Part shown: positions 1-11,585 of the stretch, piece by piece
Numbering within the stretch: position 1 is the first letter of the stretch
Layout: each line of letters opens with the position of its first letter
Assembly (NCBI GenBank): GCA_024704765.1
Contig: JAKMXF010000322.1
Location: 1 to 64,000 of the forward strand
Direction of reading: 5' to 3'
Source: Oopsacas minuta
Taxonomy: Eukaryota; Porifera; Hexactinellida; Lyssacinosida; Leucopsacidae
DNA length: 64,000 nucleotides
Position numbers and translations under genes: made by a program
Notes under the pieces: model-generated
What the model was told of the DNA's origin: nothing
The model's input: only the letters and a program-made list of their open reading frames with translations
The model's database searches: none

Positions 1-1594
1 CCCCCCTTGAGCAAACCGAGGCTAGATAATCATGGCAAAGCCCATAGTCTAACATCTTAACATCTTCTTAGCCAGTTCTATATACTCTCATCCACCCACA
101 GCTTTATACAGATCCAAAAATAGTACAATCAAATCAAAATCCTTCACTGCTATCCATTTGAATCATTTGGTTACTTCTATAATACGCAGAAGACACTCCA
201 TAACCTAGCTTTGAATCAAAACGCATCAATCCTTCACTGCTATCCAGATTCTTCTACAATCACATCAAAATCCTTCACTGCTATCCACAAAGTCTACTCA
301 AATACACTGTTTCCCCCCCTTGAGCAAACCGAGGCTAGATAATCATGGCAAAGCCCATAGTCTAACATCTTAACATCTTCTTAGCCAGTTCTATATACTC
401 TCATCCACCCACAGCTTTATACAGATCCAAAAATAGTACAACTCAAATCAAAATCCTTCACTGCTATCCATTTGAATCATTTGGTTACTTCTATAATACG
501 CAGAAGACACTCCATAACCTAGCTTTGAATCAAAACGCATCAATCCTTCACTGCTATCCAGATTCTTCTACAATCACATCAAAATCCTTCACTGCTATCC
601 ACAAAGTCTACTCAAATACACTGTTTCCCCCCCTTGAGCAAACCGAGGCTAGATAATCATGGCAAAGCCCATAGTCTAACATCTTAACATCTTCTTAGCC
701 AGTTCTATATACTCTCATCCACCCACAGCTTTATACAGATCCAAAAATAGTACAATCAAATCAAAATCCTTCACTGCTATCCATTTGAATCATTTGGTTA
801 CTTCTATAATACGCAGAAGACACTCCATAACCTAGCTTTGAATCAAAACGCATCAATCCTTCACTGCTATCCAGATTCTTCTACAATCACATCAAAATCC
901 TTCACTGCTATCCACAAAGTCTACTCAAATACACTGTTTCCCCCCCTTGAGCAAACCGAGGCTAGATAATCATGGCAAAGCCCATAGTCTAACATCTTAA
1001 CATCTTCTTAGCCAGTTCTATATACTCTCATCCACCCACAGCTTTATACAGATCCAAAAATAGTACAATCAAATCAAAATCCTTCACTGCTATCCATTTG
1101 AATCATTTGGTTACTTCTATAATACGCAGAAGACACTCCATAACCTAGCTTTGAATCAAAACGCATCAATCCTTCACTGCTATCCAGATTCTTCTACAAT
1201 CACATCAAAATCCTTCACTGCTATCCACAAAGTCTACTCAAATACACTGTTTCCCCCCCTTGAGCAAACCGAGGCTAGATAATCATGGCAAAGCCCATAG
1301 TCTAACATCTTAACATCTTCTTAGCCAGTTCTATATACTCTCATCCACCCACAGCTTTATACAGATCCAAAAATAGTACAATCAAATCAAAATCCTTCAC
1401 TGCTATCCATTTGAATCATTTGGTTACTTCTATAATACGCAGAAGACACTCCATAACCTAGCTTTGAATCAAAACGCATCAATCCTTCACTGCTATCCAG
1501 ATTCTTCTACAATCACATCAAAATCCTTCACTGCTATCCACAAAGTCTACTCAAATACACTGTTTCCCCCCCTTGAGCAAACCGAGGCTAGATA
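1..1594. repeat. 313-bp satellite array, five units plus a partial sixth
   Basis: The block beginning with a C-run followed by TTGAGCAAACCGAGG recurs with TTGAGC at 7, 320, 634, 947, 1260 and 1573, giving a 313-bp period (one unit has 314 because of an extra base near 440). Copies are almost identical, so the array is young or homogenised. Each unit holds three copies of a 16-mer, CCTTCACTGCTATCCA, at 141, 231 and 272 in the first unit. The array runs off the left edge and stops abruptly after CTAGATAA near 1595. No reading frame of note is present. Confidence 0.97.
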
Positions 1595-1595
1595 A

Positions 1596-1775
1596 CATTG
1601 CTTATAAGGACTTGTTCGTATATAACAAATGCTGGCTATAAGAACTTGTTCGGCTATAAGATATGCTGGTTATAGGAACATGTTATTTTATAAGAAATGT
1701 TGCTTATAAGTATATGTTCTTGTATAACAAATGCTGCTTTTAAGAACATGTTCTTGTCTAAGACGTTCTGGTTTT
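1596..1775. repeat. Degenerate array of 'ataagaac/gttctta' foldback units
   Basis: About five imperfect units of 30-40 bases alternate 'tataagaac', 'ttgttc', 'acatgtt' and 'gctggttata' blocks. Because the blocks are near-inverted versions of each other, the stretch is locally self-complementary. The same words occur in isolated elements at 27624-27674 and 46611-46654, which suggests a short dispersed family that has amplified here beside the satellite. Confidence 0.6.
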
Positions 1776-2056
1776 ACGGCCATTATTTCCATTTCTCGAC
1801 GATGTTCTTATGACCTGCATTGACTGTACTACTTGTTAAATCTATTTGATGAGTCTTTTGTAGTATAACTATCCCACTACCCTATGCATTATAAGTTCCA
1901 TAATATTTCAAATATTCAAATTATAATTCTAAGCTTTTAACAATTTTCTGAATCGATTAACATTTCATTGTTTTTCCAGTCACTTCTCTAGCATTTCTAA
2001 TGTTTCTAGGTTCTGTTAGATAGGAATTTATAGTGATAAGGTCTGGGCTTATTGAC

Positions 2057-2462
2057 GAATTGAGAGAATGCTGTCAGAAAATTGAGCAGAGGTGAGTGAA
2101 GAATTGAGAGAATGCTGTCAGAAAATTGAGCAGAGGTGAGTGAAGAATTGAGAGAATGCTGTCAGAAAATTGAGCAGAGGTGAGTGAAGAATTGAGAGAA
2201 TGCTGTCAGAAAATTGAGCAGAGGTGAGTGAAGAATTGAGAGAATGCTGTCAGAAAATTGAGCAGAGGTGAGTGAAGAATTGAGAGAATGCTGTCAGAAA
2301 ATTGAGCAGAGGTGAGTGAAGAATTGAGAGAATGCTGTCAGAAAATTGAGCAGAGGTGAGCGAAGAATTGAGAGAATGCTGTCAGAAAATTGAGCAGAGG
2401 TGAGTGAAGAATTGAGAGAATGCTGTCAGAAAATTGAGCAGAGGTGAGCGAAGAATTGAGAG
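2057..2462. repeat. 44-bp minisatellite, nine copies plus a partial
   Basis: The unit begins GAATTGAGAGAATGCTGTCA and ends GAGCAGAGGTGAGTGAA. Copies start at 2057 and then every 44 bases to 2453, where the last is truncated. Variation is almost limited to a GTGAGT/GTGAGC change in two late copies. No function is apparent. Confidence 0.97.
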
Positions 2463-2603
2463 TAAGATTGTAGCATTGTAATTGATAGAGAGTACATGAG
2501 CGTGGGGGAAGAAAGAAAGTGAAGAAATGAGATATCCTAAAGAGAAGTAGAAAGAACTATTTACATTAGAATATATTCCTCCTTTTCATACTCTTTCCAT
2601 TAT

Positions 2604-2700
2604 TGCAGGTGTTGTAAGCGTTACAAATATTGTATGTGTTGGAAGCGTTACAAACATTGCAAGTGTTGCAAGCGTTACAAACATTGTAGGTGTTGCAGGT
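2604..2700. repeat. 27-bp minisatellite
   Basis: AAGCGTTACAAA occurs at 2616, 2643 and 2670, a 27-base period with flanking half-units rich in 'tgttgcaag'. It creates a low-complexity minus-strand reading frame of Cys-Asn-Thr-type repeats that I do not regard as a gene. Confidence 0.85.
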
Positions 2701-3355
2701 GGTAACTAAGGAAATATTACCGTTTATAAGAAACATGTTGTGACACCTGCAACTCACCAACAAGTATATATACGATCAGAATTGAACATTATAATTAACA
2801 TCTTCTCTTCTCTTCTTTTCTCTTCACTTGTTTTCCATTCCCTTCCTCTATTATTCTACATCTACTTAGCTTGAGACTGACTGAGTCAATTGCTGCATTT
2901 GATAGCGACCTTCAACTCTCATGATGGAGGGAAAGACACAGCCAATTTATTAAGCAGCCGCCCTGAGGGACTGCCACAAAGTTATTCATATATTTTACGC
3001 TATTATTTGTAGCACAAATTGTTGTAACATTCAGAAATAATTCAATAATACAATTACTTGTCATGTTTTCTTAGAATCATCTTACAATTCATGAACATTT
3101 CCTCATAATTTAGTCAAATTAGTAGTGCGTGAAGTCAGCATAGAAGCCATAGATAAGAAATATCCATGGTTTGTGTGATTATAGCACGCGTGTTGGCATT
3201 CAACAGTCCTCTGTTTACAAGTTATTAGCATTCAAATATACACATAGTTACGGCTACTGTAATTTTAAAATAGGGTATAGCTATTAACTCTAGCTTTACT
3301 CACTTATCAATTATATTTCCTTATTTTATTCCTATTATTTACAGATATATATATA
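2701..3355. other. Intergenic stretch without recognised gene
   Basis: Between the minisatellites and the first GTPase gene the sequence is AT-rich and unstructured apart from a CT-rich tract at about 2800-2850. I see no open frame, RNA gene or repeat. The final 100 bases presumably hold the promoter of the gene at 3356. Confidence 0.5.
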
Positions 3356-4041
3356 ATGGGGAATGTATTCAAGAAGGTACGCACGGCCCTTGCAGGAATT
3401 TCCAACTCTCAATCTCGTATTGTAATGGTGGGACTTGACAACTCTGGCAAGACGACTATCCTTTATCGTATAAAACTCAAAGAGAAGGTTATTTTTAGTA
3501 TCATTCGTTATACAAGTGTGCGATTTATTATTTATACCTTACAGGTCGACACAGTACCTACTATTGGCTTCAACGTAGAGACGGTAACGCTCGTAAATAA
3601 TGTTTCCTTCCTAGTTTGGGATGTGACTGGACAGGAGAAGGTCCGTCCTTTATGGAAGCACTACACCTCAGGAGCTGACGGGATTATGTTTGCAGTAGAC
3701 AGTTGTGACAGGTTAGTTAATATTAATCTTATAAATTCAAATTATATATCTGTTATATTGATTGATACAGGTTGAGGTTTGAAGAGGCTAGACGGGAGCT
3801 AATATTCCTTCTCGAAGATCCTGAGTTGAGAGGCGTTCCGCTGATAATCCTAGCTAACAAGCAGGACTGCAAGGAGCGGGCTACTCCTGCAGAGGTAGGG
3901 GAGAGTTTAGGGGTCAATCGACTCAGTGACCGGGAGTGGCACATCCAAGGAACATCTGCTATGACGGGAGACGGCTTGCCGGACGCATTTCTGATGCTCT
4001 CCAAATTCGTGAAGAATTATCAAAAGACGAAAAAGCGATAG
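3356..4041 (+). CDS. ARF-like small GTPase (ARL, ARL11/14-like)
   Basis: Three exons join cleanly: 3356-3487, 3545-3711 and 3771-4041, giving 189 residues, the usual ARF/ARL length. The first intron is in frame without a stop, so a naive frame reads through it. Seen in the protein: N-terminal MGN, a myristoylation-type start; P-loop GLDNSGKTT; switch I PTIGFN; switch II DVTGQEK, where ARFs usually have DVGGQ; and guanine-specificity motif NKQD. The C-terminus is basic (KTKKR). ARLs recruit effectors to membranes in the GTP state. The tail and the KFVKN-type final helix look closest to ARL11/ARL14, but the subfamily call is tentative. A second ARL gene lies at 55041 with different intron positions. 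Confidence 0.9.
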
Positions 4042-4170
4042 AGACGGATTATTTGTGTTATAAAGATAGACCTGTGAATATCTTAATTTTAATGTAACAT
4101 AACTGCACATAACAATTTGTTTGTAATTATTATATTTGTAACATATTCGCATTATACATTATAACTGTAT

Positions 4171-4734
4171 TCAGCGAGGAGGGTACGGCTCTCTCACACG
4201 ATTGTCTGTGAATACTTCAGGCTCCAGGGCAGGATCGTAGCCCCTCTCTACGTATAGATTGTTCCGTGGGTACTGCTTGGGAACTGCTACGTCACCAACT
4301 TTCTTGTCATACGCTACACACACGTAAGTGAATAGTCCCAGCACTCCTAAGAGAGTATACTAATAACATATGTATATGTACAAATACAGACACTACAGCA
4401 TACCTAGCATTGTCATTAGCTGCAGGACCTGCTGAGTATTGGTGTAACGAGGCGGAGGTCTATCGAATAGCCACATTGATAGCAAGTCATCCTCCTCGTG
4501 CAGAGGAGTGTTCAGGTTCCGACGACCTGCACTATCCATCCATCCGTGGGCTGGTCGGTCCTGATACGATATGAACGGGGGGTCAGGATAATCGTCTGGT
4601 ACTCCCATACGATCGGGTCGATCATCGAACTTTCCTTTAGGTATGCCTGTAAAGTCGGGGGATGTGTAGGGAGGACCATAACTGAGAGTCCGACTGAGCA
4701 GAAAACTGGATCGAACCAGTCTTAGCAAGCTCAT
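4171..4734 (-). CDS. NDUFB8: NADH dehydrogenase 1 beta subcomplex subunit 8 (complex I accessory)
   Basis: Two exons, 4404-4734 and 4171-4346, split by a 57-base intron, encode about 168 residues. The N-terminus (MSLLRLVRSSFLL) is basic and hydrophobic, as expected of a mitochondrial presequence. The middle carries the acidic/proline-rich VPDDYPDPP stretch, and after a single membrane helix (MTMLGVLGLFTYVCVAY) the C-terminus has PKQYPRNNLYVERG, a block shared with vertebrate NDUFB8. The protein is an accessory subunit of the membrane arm of respiratory complex I in the inner mitochondrial membrane. Its start codon is only 51 bases from that of the divergent transporter gene, so the two must share a bidirectional promoter. 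Confidence 0.88.
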
Positions 4735-4785
4735 ATTTAGCTAATAATAAATGAATAGAATTATTAGAATTCTAGGAAAAATCTA

Positions 4786-5867
4786 ATGAGTAAAGAAATC
4801 GGAAATCTGAAATACGTGAGTCTCGGGGTGCTGGTCCTACAGACTACCTCTCTAGTGTTACTCATGAGGGTGTCACGTAGAGTCCCAGAGGAGGATCTGT
4901 ACCTAGCCTCCACAGCTGTCGTGTTAGCAGAACTCATGAAGCTGGTCGCCTGTCTGCTAATGGTTTTCTTTGAGTCAGGAGACTTCAGAGTATTCTATGA
5001 AGTGTTACACTCACATATACTCTCTAAACCTGTCGATACTATCAAGGTAGCAGTACCTGCCTTCCTCTACACAATACAGAATAACCTCTTATACTTAGCT
5101 CTCTCTAATCTAGACGCTGCTACATACCAGGTAACCAGTATGGTAGTCATGTAATAACAGACTATTTACTGTAATTTTCCTAGGTTACATACCAACTCAA
5201 AATATTAACTACTGCTCTATTCTCTGTGCTGTTGCTAGGCAGGAAGCTAAATATGCTAAAATGGTTCTCTCTAACTCTCCTATTCGCAGGGGTAGCACTG
5301 GTACAACTGCCACAGGGAGAACCCTCGGAGGACGAACCTAGGATCGGACTGACTGCAGTGGTCGGCGTGGGGGCTGTTATCGCCGCTTGTCTGACCTCCG
5401 GGTTCTCAGGGGTCTACTTCGAGAAGATCCTCAAAGGCTCGGACGTATCTCTCTGGCTTAGGAATATTCAACTCGGATTCTTTGGTTTTCTATTTGCTCT
5501 GGCGGGTACTTACACGTACGACGGACGAGCAGTGCTGGAGACCGGCTTCTTCCACGGATATACGAATACCGTGTGGATAGTAGTTATCCTCCAGGCGTTT
5601 GGTGGGTTAGTGATAGCAGTTGTTATAAAGTATGCAGACAATATCCTGAAAGGATTCGCTACTTCCATCTCTATAGTACTGTCTTGTTTGTTATCATACT
5701 TCTTACTCGATGACTTTATACCTACAATATACTTCCTGATCGGAGCTGTGTTAGTCATGGTAGCAGTGTTCCTGTACTCCCTGCCTAACACGTCAGTACC
5801 ACCGCACAATCCTCACCCTGTATCTCAGACAGAGGGGACAGATAAACCCAGAATTCCGCCTACCTAA
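4786..5867 (+). CDS. SLC35A2: UDP-galactose-type nucleotide-sugar transporter, SLC35A family
   Basis: Exons 4786-5130 and 5184-5867 encode about 342 residues. The protein is hydrophobic throughout with roughly ten membrane segments. Diagnostic SLC35A blocks are visible: [19 protein letters not shown] across the splice junction, [15 protein letters not shown], and [19 protein letters not shown]. These match the UDP-galactose/UDP-GlcNAc/CMP-sialic acid transporter family, which exchanges nucleotide sugars for nucleoside monophosphate across the Golgi membrane. SLC35A2 is my best assignment; SLC35A1 or A3 substrate preference cannot be excluded from sequence alone. The gene is divergent from NDUFB8 with 51 bases between starts. 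Confidence 0.88.
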
Positions 5868-5975
5868 GCTTAAGTATTCCTGGATTAATTTTGTGGAAAT
5901 AGTTATGAGAATTGCTTATATTAATTAACAGGGAAATATTTGAATTTTCTATTAGGAAATTTATTATATTTCTAG

Positions 5976-7481
<1,506 letters not shown>

Positions 7482-7593
7482 CGTAATTAATTGTGGCATT
7501 AAATCTGTATTTTAACGATCTAGTGACGTCATAACTGTAACGTTTGAACAATTTTGTGTATAAATCGCATTTGCATTAGTTTAGTCTAATTAA

Positions 7594-10500
7594 ATGAAAG
7601 TTAAAGAAGTAACAAGATCTGCAAACATCAGCTGGTCTCCCCCCAGCTTACAGAGGTGTTATCTAGCAGCAGCTACCCTTGCTCAACAGCTGGATGATAC
7701 CTTCAGTACCAGCAGTCAGCTGGAGCTATTCTCTATGGATCCTAAGCTCTCCGGAACTCTGGATCTAGCTGTGAGTGGACGTGTACAGCTGACTCAGAAG
7801 ATGCACAGACTTATTTGGACATCATTCGGGAGTTCGGACGGAGCTGGCACGATTATCGGTGAGTTTATATCTAGTATAGCAGTTTGTAACTTTATTCGGG
7901 TACTGCAGGGAGTGGAGAGGAAGGACATATCTGGATGATGGACGCAGCTAGAATTCTCTCAGGACAAGGAGACCCTATCCAACACACAAGTACCTCTCAC
8001 TCAGGGGCTGTACGGACGCTAGACTTCTCTCCTATTCAGCCTAACATCCTAGCCTCAGGAGCTAGTGACTCTGAGATTTATATCTGGGACCTGAACTCTC
8101 CGGGCAAGCCTATGTCTCCTGGAGGACGTATACAACCGTTTGAAGAGGTAACTAGCCAGGCCTATTAGTAATTCTGACATAACTACATCTCTTATCGTTG
8201 CTAGGTAACGAGTGTAAGCTGGAATGTCAAAGTAGCTCCCATTCTTGGTTCCACATTCCCTTCCGGTCAATCCGTAGTCTGGGACCTCAGGAAGGACGGA
8301 CCTATCCTCAGAGTGTCGCAGCCTGGCACGAGGTTCCGCCCACGCGCCCTCGTCTGGCATCCAGAGATACCAACCCAGATGGCAGTAGGTTCGGAAGAGG
8401 ACACATATCCCATAATTCAGTTGTGGGACCTAAGAATGGCTAAGTCACCTCTGAGAGCATTTGATAGACACCAGATGGGTATCATGAGTCTAGCCTGGTG
8501 CAGACAGGATCCTGATCTATTGCTGTCATGTGGTAAAGATGATCAGATGTTCCTTTGGAACCCAAATAGTCCGCACACTGATGAAGGTTTGTATTCGTTG
8601 TAACTCATAAGCTGTATAACTCAATTAGTGAAATATTATAGGACATCTTGTACATACTCAGGAGTGGTGCTTTGACGCTCAGTGGTGTCCCAAACACCCC
8701 GGTCTCCTGGCTACATCCTCCTTCAACTCAAGAGTTAGTATATACTCCATTCTGGGAGGGGGACCTACTGAAGAAGAGGTACAGGCCAGACAGGCTGAGT
8801 TGTCCCTTCAGAAAACTGACTCTTCCGATCCGTTCGCCGGTTTATCACAAAATCAAACATTCTCACACGCATCCTACCCTCCCCCTAAACCGCCAAAATG
8901 GACTCACATATCTTGCAGGTAGGAATTCTATTGGTCAGTTCGTAATAGATGTGTTATTATTTGATTATTTCGCAGAGGTAATTTCGGTTTCGGCGGAAGA
9001 TTAGTGAGTTTTGTAAAGAACCAACAACCCGTTATCAGCCTAGTAACCACAGATACGAACTTCCTATCCAGGAATGTGAGTCTTGAGGGTGCCCTGAGAG
9101 AGAACAAGTGTCTAGAGTTTGCTCAAGAAAGAGTTTCCAAGGAAAAGGGACAAATCGATGAAATGCAGTGGCTATTTTTAGAAGCAGCCTTCCAGCAGAA
9201 TCCAAGACCTCGCTTCCTGGAGCTCCTGGGCTACACAAACAAAGATCTGAGGGATAAAGCTGACTATTTGATCCGTCCTCCACTGCTGTCACCGGGTGTA
9301 GACCCTAAAGAACTGTCTGAGAAGATGCAAGCTCTGCTCAGACAGAAGAGTCAGTCACCCTCCAGCAGGAGTTCCTCTACGCAGGTAATACACTATACAA
9401 TATAGTAATAAATAAATTCATTGAATGGTTGGTTAGGAAATACGAGCACCTCTGCCAGATTTTGGAGAAGGAGCGAGCTCTCTCTTCACTAACGGACAAA
9501 CAGATTTCTTCTCCGATCAGTTCGAACCAACAGTTCCCCCTCCTCCTCAGGGGTCTAATCAGGAACTAGCTAACCTTCTGTCTGAGCACACACAGGCCGG
9601 AGATAAACCGCTTGTCCAAGAGATACCCCTAGGAGAGATTACTCAACAGCTACAACAGTTCATGATACAGGCAGAGGACAGCTCCACAGAGGGTTTGATC
9701 ACGAGAGCAGTACTGCTAGCTGATTATGATACGGCGGTAGATCTCTGTCTCCAGCAGCAGAAATTATCAGAGGCCCTCATCCTAGCCACGGCAGGCGGTA
9801 AGGAATTGTACCGTCTGACGCTAGAGAAATTCTTTAGAAGATCCAGAGACCCATTCAGTCGGTTCCTGAGTCATGTCGTATGGAAGCAGTGGGGAGAAAT
9901 AGCCAATAGCTGTACCATAGCCTCCTGGAGAGAGGTCCTGGCTACCCTCATAACTTATGCACCACCTGAGGAGTTCTTCCAGCTGTGTGGACAACTTGGA
10001 GAGAGACTGACCCGGGAGGGAGGAGCTCCCGAGTACACACAGGCTGCTCTGCTCTGCTACATATGCTCCGGGGATCTGGAGAGACTGGCGCACTCTCTAC
10101 AGGTCACAGAGGGGGATGTTACTGACTCAGTAGTCCGTATCGTAGAGAAGGTTGTCCTACTCCGTCTCTCAATTGAGCAACAGTCTCGTCCTGAACAAAT
10201 CAGACCGGACACCCTCTTAGAGAGAGTCCTGCTGGATTACATACAAATGCTGACGTCACAGGGCCAGCTGGTATCAGCCCTACTCTTCTTGGAGAGATTA
10301 CAGCTGAAGTCTTCAGCTAGTCAGCTGATGGAGTACCGGATAAGAGAGTGTTTGGGCGCGCAACAGCAGCACGGACCACCATTCAAAGTAAGCAATATTA
10401 TAATAATGACGTCACTCTATAATATGTCCTGTAGATTATGAGTATAAATCCTGGGAGAATATCACAGTCTAGAGTACAGTCAGTACAGCCTCAGAGCTAT

Positions 10501-11491
10501 AGACCAGCTGTTAGAGGGTCACAGCAATCAGGTTTGTATTAATGCAAAATTCAAAAATATAATCAAATTAGATATTTATTATTTAGAATATCAGTATACT
10601 CTCACACCACAATCTGATGCTTCACAAATGCCCCAACAGGTTCCCCCTATAGAATCACAATTTCCCCAACAGGCTCCCCCAATTAAATATCAGTTTCCTC
10701 CTGTAGTCTCACCAATGCCCCCCGAGGTATCTAAATTGCCCCCTCAGGTACCTCCATTCACTACTCTTGGTTCGCAGCAGAATCCTTTGACTTCTAAACC
10801 TTTCCAATCAGTAGCTCCTACATTTTCACAGATTCCACCTCAACCAATCAATGCTCCTCCTCAGTCAGCTCAAAGATTCGTACCTCCTCCGACCAATCCT
10901 ACTCCTGGTTACAAACCTTCCCCCCTCCCTGCGTGGAATGATCCTCCGCCTCTTGGACATAGGCAGCCATCTCATGAATTTATACACCCTATCACATTCC
11001 CAGCCCCACCTGTCACTGCTCCAGAGGTGTCTAGACAGGCGGCCCCTGTCCCTCAGCCCGCTGTGCCCGTCATACTACCAGACCTCCCTCAGGAGGTAAG
11101 GCCGTTACTACAGGTCAGTTATAATCTATAATGATTATTTCTAACATTGTTCTTATTCTAAAAATAGAATAAGAACAATTCATGTAATTCTTAGGTGTTT
11201 GAGGATTTGCTCCTCCGGTGCAGACACGCTACCAGTAATCCTGGACAGAGACAGAAGCTGGTAGACATAGGAACTAAGGTCGATCAGCTCAGAGAATTAT
11301 TACGTTACGGCCGTCTAGACTCTACTATAGTAGGTAGCTTACAGCAGATAGCTATGTGTATACAGCAGAGACATTATGAGGCCTGTCTTCCTATACTAAA
11401 CTCTCTCATAGCTTCTGGTTCATTCTCAGAGCTAGGATTCCTTACAGGCGTTAAACCTCTCATAAACATTGCTAAACAATTACAAGTGTAG
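7594..11491 (+). CDS. SEC31A: COPII outer-coat protein SEC31
   Basis: At least eight exons with short introns. The first four encode a beta-propeller of WD40 repeats (for example NILASGASDSEIYIWDL and PIIQLWDLRMAK). A helical region around 9660-10380 contains the edge-element-type alpha-solenoid (DYDTAVDLCLQQQKLSEALI, LATAGG). A proline/glutamine-rich linker follows at 10628-11100, and the last exon (11195-11491) encodes the SRA1-like C-terminal helical domain. This order is the full SEC31 architecture. SEC31 with SEC13 forms the cage that drives vesicle budding at ER exit sites and stimulates SAR1 GTP hydrolysis. TFG, another ER-exit-site component, is encoded 15 kb away. The intron at about 11117-11194 carries a perfect 15-bp hairpin. 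Confidence 0.92.
11146..11179. repeat. Perfect 15-bp inverted repeat with 4-base loop in a SEC31 intron
   Basis: ATTGTTCTTATTCTA (11146-11160) is followed by AAAA and then its exact reverse complement (11165-11179). It lies in the final SEC31 intron. The arms contain 'gttcttat', the same word as the dispersed foldback family, so it may be a remnant of that family. Confidence 0.9.
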
Positions 11492-11585
11492 TTATTGTGA
11501 ATTCCTTGCTAGAGATTAGTGATAATTACCCAAGAATGTATTCATTAATTGTTAATTATTCAATTCAGTTAAGATTAGAGAAATA

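Noticed and set aside
1-1594. Possible CRISPR array
   Set aside because: The repeat unit is 313 bases with no unique spacers, copies are contiguous, and the genome is an intron-rich animal.
2566-2763. 65-residue Cys/Asn/Thr-repeat frame on the minus strand
   Set aside because: It is produced by the 27-bp minisatellite, has no flanking splice sites or coding-like composition, and its repeat period explains the amino-acid pattern.
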